A stretch of 23,557 nt of DNA, taken from assembly GCA_016256075.1 (NCBI GenBank), contig SDVU01000059.1, positions 1 to 23,557 of the forward strand, read 5' to 3'. Origin of the DNA: Dictyocoela muelleri. Lineage: Eukaryota > Microsporidia. Shown here in pieces: positions 8,110 through 16,395 of the stretch; position 1 is the stretch's first letter, and every line of letters starts with the position of its first letter. The notes under the pieces are model-generated. The model did no database searches. It saw only the letters and a program-made list of their open reading frames with translations, and was not told where the DNA came from. The translations under genes were made by a program, and so were the position numbers.

Positions 8110-9871
8110 CAGTGCACCCTCTCTAATTTGAACACTCTCTAATTTGAACACTATTTTTTGAAAAAAATGTTTTTAATTTGTATTTAAAAATTAAATTACC
8201 CCCTGAACGTGAACACTTTAAAATATCTATAAATATTTATCTTTTTTCCAATTTAATAAAAAAAATACCCCTTTAATATGTACAAAAAAGGAAAAGACAC
8301 TAGTCATGATTAAAAAATGAAATTGTGAAATTTAACGAAAACAATCCGGGGTTTTCTCAAAGACACTTAGCAAAACATTTTAACATATCATTGGGCTCCA
8401 TAAATAAAAAATTAAAATAAAAAGAAGTTGATTATGCTATATAATAATCCTATATCTAATTTAAAATCAGGTGAGCGAAAATTAAGTAAAACAGAGTGTT
8501 TCGATATCGTTTTATATCAGTAGATGCAAAACATGCGATAGAGAAACATGATAATTTCAAATTTGAGTTTGAAAGAAAATGGCACTTCGTTTATCTGAAA
8601 AAATTGATGTATCTAATTTTTATGCATCCAATGGTAGGTTAGAAAGATTTAAAACGAGACACAACCTATCACTCAGAAAAATTTCTGGGTAATCAGGATT
8701 AGTTGATAACGAATTGATTTTAAATTTTCAGGACAGATACAAAAAAATTAGAATAGTATAAAAAAGAAAATATTTTTAATTGCGATAAAACGGTGCTTTT
8801 CTGGTGGCAAAATCGAAATACCACGATTGTATTTAAAAGCAATGATTCTGAAAGTGTGAAACTTGCTAAATAAAGAATAAGTATCCTATTTTGTGTTAGT
8901 ATGGCCGGCGAAAAACTAGGACCACTTGTAATAAGAAAATCTAAACAGCCGAGATTTTTTGCAAAAAGAAATATAGATACGTTAAATATAGATTATAAAT
9001 ACAATAAAAAATCATGGATGACAGCTTTAATATTTAAAGAATGGTTAGAGGCTTTGAATTATAAAATGATAATAAAAAACCGAAAAATTCACCTAACTTT
9101 AGATAATGCACCTATACATACCATCGATATGAATTACAGTAATATCGAATTATTTTATTTCCCTCCAAATGTAACTTCTGAAATCCAACATGTGATCAAG
9201 GAATTATAAAGTCCTTCAAATCACATTACAAAAAAAACCTTGCTAATAGAATTCTTTTTGAATTAGATAATCCGAAAAATGAAAATTTAAATTAGAATGC
9301 CATGATTAAAAAAATCACAATGTATGATGCCATGTGTTTTATAAAAGTGGCACGGGATAATGTTTCAACTTAAACAATTATTAATTGTTACAACAAAGCA
9401 TTGGAAAATTCAATGATATGCGATTTAAATGTGGAATATCATGATGGACAGAATAATGAAATCAATTTTGTTATGATGCTAATAATCAAAATTTTGAGAA
9501 TGAATCTGTATATATAGATAGATTGATTGATAACAAATGTATTGAAAATGATAACGAAGAATTATCAGAATAAATGAAGCCTTTAAAAAATATTACTTCT
9601 TTTGACGCGCTAGAAATGCTGGATAATTTACATGAATGGTTTGTTGAAAATAACACTAATTGTCTATGTCATATATTGGAGTTGAGCGGTTAATTTATGA
9701 GTATAAAGCTATAAAGCGGAAAAAAATTACTGATTTTTTGCGTTCTTTTAAAATAAACGATTCTATTAATTATTCATATTTAATTTTTTTATTGAATAGT
9801 GTTCATACTCTCAAGCGTAAACACTCGAATTTTTTGTGTACACATGTGTTAAAATTACAGAGGGTGCACTG
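8110..9871 (+). mobile_element. pogo/Tigger-like DNA transposon
   Basis: The element begins CAGTGCACCCTCTCTAATTT and ends in the inverted version AATTACAGAGGGTGCACTG, and is bracketed by TA on each side (8108-8109, 9872-9873), the target duplication expected for the Tc1/mariner-pogo group. GAACACT-type subterminal blocks recur near both ends (8130-8150, 9798-9830). It holds a broken transposase (8319-9693). Length, ends, target duplication and protein all agree. It is younger than the element around it, which it interrupts. Confidence 0.93.
8319..9693 (+). pseudogene. pogo/Tigger-like transposase remnant
   Basis: Order of conserved blocks: a Psq/CENP-B type helix-turn-helix with FSQRHLAKHFNISLGSINKK (8319-8417); a second DNA-binding part with GRLERFKTRHNLSLRKISG (near 8630); then the DDE_1 catalytic region with IFNCDKTVLFWW (first Asp, 8784-8786), MAGEKLGPLVIRKSKQPRFF (open frame from 8901), KKSWMTALIFKEWL, LTLDNAPIH (second Asp, 9102-9104) and YFPPNVTSEIQHVIKEL. 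In active relatives the last block reads Q-P-L-D-Q, so the third Asp has become Ile here. Many frame changes and stops separate the blocks, and the gene is dead. Confidence 0.88.
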
Positions 9872-10498
9872 TATTTATAAAAAATACAAAAAAAACATAA
9901 AAAATATTAAATGAAAATAATTTACTTAGAATATATTTATCAAAAAATTATATTTAATCATATAATTAGTAATTTTTCATTATTCTATTAATATCATTAT
10001 TATAACTGATACCTCGGATATTTCTAGGTTTCAATTTATCATAATTAATTTTATTATTTTATCTTCAGTTTTTAAAATATTAATGATTTTGTCTATAATT
10101 ACGACCATTTCTTTTTATTCATTAAGTTGATATAATTATAATAAGATTTAGAAGTATATGTTGTTAAAGGCACGTCAATAAAGATTCTTATATTTACTGA
10201 CTAATATTCGTTTTTTTCTGTTCCAATATTGCAGATATTTTTTATAAAAAATTTTTCAAAAAATCTGGTATTTGAATATATTAATCTTTATTATTCATAA
10301 ACTTTTTTAATTTTAATGCACACCATATAACTTTTCAATTATTATGTAAGTTATAATAATTATAAATGTAAAATATTTTTAAATTCATTTTCACTTTTAT
10401 ATTTTTGTTTTAATTAGTATTTAAAATTTTGGGCGAAAACCCAGATTTTGCTCCAAAATGCCATCCGTTTTTTTCGCCAAAGGCAAAAAAAAAAACGG

Positions 10499-11149
10499 AT
10501 TGATTAATTATTATCTTAAAAAGACTGTTTTTTAGTTCCGAATATTCCCATAGTTTGTGATTCGATAATTTCATTTTTTTATAAGTAAAATGAAATAGAT
10601 CCGGAAATACGGCGTTTTTCCTGTTTTTTTATTCTCAATTTTCTCAGTTTCTTCTAAAAACATTTTATTATGCAACGCATATTTATAATATCAAATATCC
10701 CCTTTTTGTTTATTCTTATATAATATTATTTTTTGACATTTTTTTTGTGTAATAATCCAGTATATTTCCATAGTTTCTAGAAAAACTTTATTCTATATTT
10801 TTGCATAATTCTTCTATTTATAACTGTGCAAAAACATTTTGGATATTTACTGCATTGTTTTTTTTTCAATTTTTTATTATTTTTAATGTAATTATATGCA
10901 TATTTTATATCATAATAATGATTTTTAACAAAAAGTTGTTTCATTCATATCATATTTTATACAATGTTCTCATGCATACTCTCCCTTAATACATCGAATC
11001 TTATAAATAATTATATTTTACAGCAAATTATAAATATATACATTATAAATTTTTTTATTTTTATATTTTTTTTATAATTTATAATTTAAAAGTCTTTTAT
11101 AAGAGTTTAAAAATCTTGCGTTTTCCGGTTTTTTATTATGATTTCTGGA
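10499..11149. other. AT-rich spacer, no gene recognised
   Basis: Very T-rich on the plus strand; open frames here lack any family signature. CCCATAGTTT (near 10548) and TCCATAGTTT (near 10767) give a weak hint of a direct repeat about 220 bp apart, nothing more. Confidence 0.4.
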
Positions 11150-11392
11150 AAAGGCCTTCGTAGTTTTTCAGGGTTACAATTTATACGATTTTCGTTTTAT
11201 CAATGACTCAGCTGTATTAATTATAATTGTTTTCATGTTTTGTCCATCAGCTTTTGTTGAGCTCTGCCACGCTCATTATATCCATAGAAAGAACCTTTAA
11301 TTTTATTCTAAAAGATTAAACTAAGTCTTATTCAGCTATAATACATTTGTTCAACTGTTAATCATTTCTGTATTTCTTTCGGTATTGTTCGG
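11150..11392 (-). mobile_element. SINE copy S3, partial
   Basis: On the minus strand: TATAGCTGAATAAGACTTAG, then GCGTGGCAGAGC, then CTGAGTCATTGATAAAACGA with AAAATCG. The tail is missing and the head is lost at a 45 bp hairpin (11394-11438). Confidence 0.75.
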
Positions 11393-11393
11393 A

Positions 11394-11438
11394 AAGTGAA
11401 CTACATTTTAAAAATATTTTTTTAAATGTAGTTCACTT
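11394..11438. repeat. Perfect 15 bp stem-loop between two SINE copies
   Basis: AAGTGAACTACATTT (11394-11408) pairs with AAATGTAGTTCACTT (11424-11438) around a 15 nt A/T loop. It lies between SINE copies S3 and S4. Confidence 0.9.
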
Positions 11439-11474
11439 CCAAACAGAAGCAAAATTTCAAATTATTTTTTCACA

Positions 11475-11725
11475 AATAGCTCTGTGGTTAAAACTATTCA
11501 ATTAAAATTAAAGTATCGAGGTTCTAATACCACTAAAACCACTCCTTTATAAATTATGAGGAAATGGCTTTAAGTGGTTAATAACTATAGAAATATAGTA
11601 TTATATACGATTGTTACAGTGTGTTATAGCTAATTAAGACTAGGTAGAATATGACAATTAGTAGAATGGACTATCCTAGGTGTAGAAAGCTTGGACCGAA
11701 AATAATCTTTAAGGTTTTTTTGTTT
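11475..11725 (+). mobile_element. SINE copy S4, head and core
   Basis: The tRNA-like head has an A-box at TAGCTCTGTGGTTAAAACTA (11477) and a B-box at GGTTCTAATACC (11520-11531). The linker AGGAAATGGCTTTAAGTGGT and the core AGCTAATTAAGACTAGGTAG with ATATGACAATTAGTAGAA follow. It fades after CTTGGACCGAAAATAATC near 11710. Confidence 0.75.
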
Positions 11726-11830
11726 AAAATCACCGTTTTTTAGAAAAAATAAATTATAAATTTAGCAGCACCTTATAAAAAAATTAAAACTAATTATTTA
11801 ATATCAAGTTGTATGCTAATGATATTCTCA

Positions 11831-12933
11831 TTAGATATTCGATTGACAAAGCTGATCAGAGTGTCTAATTATCTCAATCATTCTATTCTCTTTCTCATAT
11901 TTAGTTGGTAAAGACATTTTAGTAAGTTTACCTTTGTCAATATTTGTTCAGATCCAATTTATTTAAGATACGATAAATGATGACAATTTATGTCCTATTA
12001 TCGTATTTAAATGGCGATTCTAACCCTCAATACTCTTGGTTGTTATGGCTATGTCAGCTTTGTTTCTGATATGCACGTGTATAAATTATAACTTTTATTG
12101 CCAACAACATGATTTGAATATTCTTGCTTTAAACAATTAAAAACAATTAAAACCTCTTCGTATTCTAATTCTTTAAAAATACGTCTTTAGTTGTGTTGCA
12201 TATACACATACTAAATCTTTCAGAAAATTCTAGAGATAATAGCATTTAATCTGCAGTTTTGTTGGTGTATCATTGAAATATTTCTTACTTATTTTTTAAT
12301 TGCATTTTTTACCAAAGTATATTCCACAAATGAAAAGTTTATATTTATGAAGAAGCGTCCTAGAGACATTTTTGATCTATTGTAGCTAAAAAGTTCAAAA
12401 GCTATGAAATGTCTTTCTTTTACTATCTTAAAATCTCTCGTGTCATCTATCTACCATAGAAATATCGTATTGTAACTCATTTTTTTATTTTTATAAAGCC
12501 ACAAATCAACGGCAAATTCTTATTGTTTACTTTACCCTGAATAGAGTATAACTGTGTAAATGTAGTCGGGATTATTTTAAAAGTACCATAACAGATTGAA
12601 ACTTGATAAAATACGTTATTAAGATTGTTTCGGCTGTTGTGAAAACTACAATTTTATTTTCATGAACAATACCACAACCAAAGAAAAAAGAAAATTTTCT
12701 ACCATCATTTTTTATCTATAATTGGGCGAAAAAAATAATTCTTTTTTATTGTTAAATTTATTTCGTTCTATTTTTATTGGCCAATGCTCAAGTTTCTTAA
12801 CTTCGAGATCATAAAAACACTTACTAAGTATATTAATAGACTTCAATATAATATTTAGACTGTTCTCACACTTACCAACAGACTTTTTTGATGTTATGTG
12901 AATATAAAACTTTGTTAAATTTCTTTTCATCAA
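11831..12933 (-). pseudogene. MULE (Mutator-like) transposase remnant
   Basis: On the minus strand a 73-codon open piece starts at 12933 (ILSKCFYDLEVKKLEHWPIK). The block at 12590-12484 reads YGTFKIIPTTFTQLYSIQGK then VNNKNLPLICGF, the MULE signature D-G-T-F-K...Q-L-Y-x-I with the first catalytic Asp changed to Tyr. Near 12030 comes TTKSIEG followed by NRHLNTIIGHKLSSF, matching the family's N-S-V-E-G-W-H...F-N block, and then KYEKENRMIEI to a stop at 11831. At least three frame changes and several stops are present. Neither the long inverted repeats nor the 9 bp target duplication usual for MULEs was found; SINE copies lie on both sides. Confidence 0.78.
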
Positions 12934-13169
12934 ATTGATTATAATGTGCTAATATAGAAAAAATATATTATTCGTTGTGGTCTTTAGCATTTCATCACAT
13001 CCACGTCTGTTGTAGCTCCAAACTTTTACACTGCGGAAATTCTTTAAAGTCATAAAAATAAGCTAGGTATACCATTTTAGGTTTTTATTTATTGCTTTTT
13101 TTATTTCCTTAAAGATAATTTGTCATTATAGGGGTAAAAAAATAGTTATTTTTGTCCCTAAAGACTTTT
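12934..13169. other. Spacer between MULE remnant and SINE S5
   Basis: AT-rich with no clear signature. It may include the eroded N-terminal part of the MULE or the lost head of S5 (GTTGTAGCTCCAAACTTTTA near 13010 is faintly A-box-like). Confidence 0.3.
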
Positions 13170-13492
13170 CCAGTATAGTATAGCTGATTAAAACTTGGAT
13201 AATATGACAATTGAGCAGAAGTGATTCGCCTAGTTGGCGAGATGCGATCGGCGAGCACATCTTGGCAAAATAAATAATGAAAAATAAAAATTCATGAAAA
13301 TTAATTAATTACTTATATTCTGCTGAGTCATTGATAAAACAAAAATCAAGTATACAGTTGATTCTCTGGGTAGGTTGGTACTAACGTATTATTTAAACCC
13401 CAAGAACCAAAGGCCTAAAGAGCAAGGTTGGAGACAACTCTTCGGGTTGGCAGCTATTGATGTTGTCAGCATGTAATATATATGGTGTTTAA
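13170..13492 (+). mobile_element. SINE copy S5, core and tail
   Basis: One of the clearest copies: TATAGCTGATTAAAACTTGG, ATATGACAATTGAGCAGAA, GCTGAGTCATTGATAAAACA, CCAAGAACCAAAGGCCTAAA, TTGGAGACAACTCTTCGGGT and TGTTGTCAGCATGTAATATA. The tRNA-like head is absent or unrecognisable. Confidence 0.85.
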
Positions 13493-14226
13493 GAAAAGAC
13501 TTCTAATTCACACTATTTTAAAATTTCTCAAAATAAACAAATTCAAAAGCGAATAAATACATTTATAGTATAATAACAACTATAATTTGCCAATTGTTAT
13601 TTCTGAAAATTAATTAAAATGAAATTTTTTTAAAAATCATTTTCACTTAATTATTTTAGTAACATATTAAAATTAAACATTAATTCTTCTTGAATATAAT
13701 TATTTTAAAGAAACTGTTGAAAATTATTTTTAAAAATATAATTTCACCCGAAAAAGAGTGAATGGTTTTTTATTTGTTTATAAATTATTTATATTATTTT
13801 ATTTGCAAACCTATGTATTTATATTTATTTATTTGATCATTCTATATATCTTTATCGAGAGTTTTAACTTTAGTTTCCAGTACATATTGAATGTTTGGCA
13901 ATATTCGTTATACACTCTCGATTTTTGATAGAAAGTTTTTAAAATATACATTAAAAATGAAAAATCATGATAAATGTAAATATGTTATCGAAATTCTCAG
14001 ATAATTATTCAAGTTTATCATTATTTCATCTTTAATGTATAATGCACAAAATTTTTATATTCAAGAAAAAATTGAGAGCACTGAACGGGTTTTCACATTT
14101 GATTTTTTTCAATTTGACACCTTTTTGACAATGTTATATAGCTTCTACTAATTTTGCTACAAAATTTTCTGAATTTCTATTGCATATATCTTGTTTTTTT
14201 CGTTTATTAATACCTATAGTGATATA
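13493..14226. other. AT-rich spacer with one small inverted repeat
   Basis: No reading frame or RNA gene supported. The inverted repeat at 13945-14041 is listed separately. Confidence 0.4.
13945..14041. repeat. Small imperfect palindrome
   Basis: TATACATTAAAAATGAAAAA (from 13945) and its near reverse complement ending TTTCATCTTTAATGTATA (14041) form arms of about 28 bp around 39 bp. It could be a very small MITE. Confidence 0.65.
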
Positions 14227-14234
14227 AAAACTTT

Positions 14235-14970
14235 GGATCTATACCAAAATTCTACACTTCGGGGAAGAATTTTGGGATAGATCAAATTCGAATTTTAATT
14301 GAAAACCATGGAGCAAAGCTAATAAAATTAATTATATTATACATATGACTACATGTGACAAAAATATATAGTTTCTCCTACGGGTTAGAGATCCCCTCTC
14401 AGATTTATAGTCTCATTGGTAAGAGTATATAGTATGATTATTATTTCAAATAAGCTCAAAAACACAAGATAAATTAATTTATACAATTGATTATTTCCCA
14501 TCTCATTATACTTATTATTCTTAAAAAATGGTGCAAAGCACCTGGAAAATAAAAAGTATAATGAGATGGATAATAATTACTTGTACTTATTTATTTATCT
14601 TGTGTTTTTGAGCTTATTTGAAATAATAATCATACTATATACTCTTACCAATGAGACTATAAATCCGAGAGGGGATCTCTAACCCGTAGTAGAACCTATA
14701 CTTTCATTAATAAAAACAGCGTAATAAATAATCAAGCATTCGAATGCTTTAATGATCTGTAAAAATAGTATTAAATCAATATGTACATACAAATAAAATA
14801 CAGAGATATAATATAAGAAACATGTTTTTATTACACTAAAAAAAAAACTATTTTTAGAAAAAAATGCTTGTAATATTAAATTTTTATTAATTTTTTTTAT
14901 TATAAATTTTTTAAAGGGGGGGTGGAATTTTGGGATAGATAGCCACGGGGTGGAATTTTGAAATAGATCC
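14235..14970. mobile_element. Non-autonomous IS1595/Merlin-type element with 8 bp target duplication
   Basis: It begins GGATCTATACCAAAATTCTA and ends in the inverted form TGGAATTTTGAAATAGATCC. AAAACTTT flanks it directly on both sides (14227-14234 and 14971-14978), an 8 bp duplication of the size known for Merlin/IS1595 elements. A second inner copy of each end unit (GAATTTTGGGATAGAT) is present at both sides. Its ends match those of the transposase-bearing element at 4199-5368, so it was probably moved by that family's enzyme. It has no coding sequence, and a 334 bp palindrome (14367-14700) lies inside it. Confidence 0.88.
14367..14700. mobile_element. 334 bp palindromic MITE
   Basis: Arms of about 147 bp (14367-14513 and 14554-14700) are nearly identical in inverse: TATAGTTTCTCCTACGGGTT against its mirrored form ending ACCCGTAGTAGAACCTATA; TTATTTCAAATAAGCTCAAA and CCAATGAGACTATAAAT also match. 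The 40 nt loop carries its own perfect hairpin GGTGC-AAA-GCACC (14530-14542). The ends begin and finish with TATA, consistent with a TA-targeting family, and it is nested in the element 14235-14970. Confidence 0.9.
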
Positions 14971-14978
14971 AAAACTTT

Positions 14979-15364
14979 TGAATATTTTTGGGAAATATTT
15001 TTTTTAAAAAAAATAATGCAAATTTATATAAAACATCCAACGAGAAAATAAATTCTATCAACATTAGAGTTTTATTAAAAGTTATTTTTTATACAAATTA
15101 AAATCTGTAAAATTTATCATAATAAACTTGTAAAGATCTTCAATTAAAATACTATTTAGTTTTAATTTGATCTCGAATTATTATTTTTTTTACACAAGTA
15201 TGTTCACTGGTTATTTTTTATACCATAATACCTCAAAATTGTTCATAATTACATTTTTACATTTCTTAAATTCTAAATGAAATGATTGTTTTTTATTAAA
15301 TATTAACAAAATCCTTGATTGCCAACCAGGTGAGTTTAACAACCTTAGAATGTTTAGACCAAGG
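14979..15364. other. AT-rich spacer, nothing recognised
   Basis: No coding frame, repeat or RNA signature found. Confidence 0.4.
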
Positions 15365-15812
15365 ATCATATAGCTCTTTGTTAAAACACTTGAATGTAAT
15401 ATTAAATTAACTCTGGTTTAAATTGTTTTAAAGTCACTTTAATAAATAATTAAAATGTCATAAACAAGCAATAACATAGTAGTAACATATATTTGTTCAA
15501 AACTTGCAAATCTGATTAAGACTTGGTCTAATATGACAATGAAGCAGAAAAGACTCTCCTAGATGTGGGTATGAGGTCGGTGAGATATTTCGGATAAAGA
15601 AATAATAAAACTGTAACAAATCATAAAAGCCTTAATTACATGTATATTGCTAAGCCATTGATAAAAGAAAAATCGCGCATAAAATTGGTAACTTAGGAAA
15701 GACTTATAAACCGAACACAAGAACCAAAGGTTTAAAGACCAAATGAAAAAAAGAAACACTTTTGCTTTTGGTAATAATTATAGATATTGTCAGCATGTAA
15801 TATATATAGTTT
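15365..15812 (+). mobile_element. SINE copy S6, near full length
   Basis: The most complete uninterrupted plus copy, about 448 bp. The tRNA-like head has an A-box at TAGCTCTTTGTTAAAACACT (15371) and a B-box-like GGTTTAAATTG (15415). The linker AAAGTCACTTTAATAAATAA is followed by the core TGATTAAGACTTGGTCTAAT and TATGACAATGAAGCAGAA, the middle GCCATTGATAAAAGAAAAAT, then AAGAACCAAAGGTTTAAAGA and the tail ATTGTCAGCATGTAATATAT. tRNA-derived SINEs are copied by RNA polymerase III and moved by the enzymes of a LINE; no LINE is visible in this window. Confidence 0.82.
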
Positions 15813-16129
15813 TTAGATCATTAATGTTCAGTGTTCAAATTATACAAAACATTCAAGTTACAGTGTCTAGGCCAATATGAGATCGTATTTTATGAATGAC
15901 TAAGCAAGATACAGATAATTATAAGCTTTTCTATGAATTTTTAATAACTATAACTATTTTTAACGAGATTTGTCCGCACACCTTTTTATGGGATTTCTAT
16001 TCGATTTATAAAAGATTAGACAGGATATAAATTAGTCATAATACTCTGGATCAATTGAATAACATTGATATAATGTTTAACGATAAATGTAATCCGTGGT
16101 TAGCTATAATAAATTGACAGCAAGATAGT
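15813..16129. other. Spacer upstream of RhoGAP-like gene
   Basis: No gene or named repeat supported; it presumably includes distal upstream sequence of the gene at 16396. Confidence 0.4.
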
Positions 16130-16375
16130 TCTGTTGATTTCCAATTTTAATTCTAGAATTTTCAATTTTAATTCTGTTGATTTTCAATTTTAATGCTAGA
16201 ATTTTCAATTCATTATTTATTTTAAATTTTTTGCATAAAGTTTCAAAATTTTATAAATAAAATTTAAAATTTTGCATAAAGTTAATTAAATTATTAATTT
16301 TTTGATAAAGTTTCAAATGTTTTTGATAAAGTTTCAAATTTTTTTTGATAAAGTTTCAAATTTTTTGATAAATAA
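16130..16375. repeat. Tandem repeats just upstream of RhoGAP-like gene
   Basis: Two arrays: about two units of 43 bp with TAGAATTTTCAATTTTAAT and TGTTGATTTTCAATTTTAAT (16130-16215), and then five spaced copies of A/GATAAAGTTTCAAA (16217-16360), the last three about 20 bp apart. They end roughly 20-35 bp before the ATG, so they overlap any core promoter. Confidence 0.8.
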
Positions 16376-16390
16376 AAATTTTTGCATTAA

Positions 16391-16394
16391 CCCC
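16391..16394 (+). promoter_or_regulatory. CCC-type start signal of RhoGAP-like gene
   Basis: CCCC lies one base before the ATG at 16396 (TTAACCCCA-ATG), the same arrangement as the other host genes, and supports this start. Confidence 0.72.
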
Positions 16395-16395
16395 A

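Larger units (their letters stand above)
7990..10498. mobile_element. Element with hairpin-forming terminal inverted repeats, interrupted by pogo
   Basis: Inverted terminal repeats of about 120 bp lie at 7990-8109 and 10372-10498. Both hold CCTTTGGCGAAAAA, CGCCCAAAATTTTAAATACT, AATTAAAACAAAAATATAAA and GTGAAAATGAATTTAAAAAT. Inside each repeat GGCGAAAAA(C)GGAT and ATCCGTTTTTTCGCC pair with each other, giving a subterminal hairpin with a loop of about 16 bp. The pogo-like transposon 8110-9871 sits exactly where the left repeat meets a TA. Without it the element is about 745 bp and has no coding sequence that I can find (9874-10371 is AT-rich with nothing recognisable). No target duplication was found, and the superfamily is unknown. 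Confidence 0.8.

Noticed and set aside
10801-10989. 62-codon hydrophobic plus frame
   Set aside because: No ATG at its start, T-rich sequence gives Phe/Ile runs by chance, and no C-run signal.
14679-14972. 97-codon minus frame
   Set aside because: Lies wholly in the end and palindrome arm of a non-coding element.
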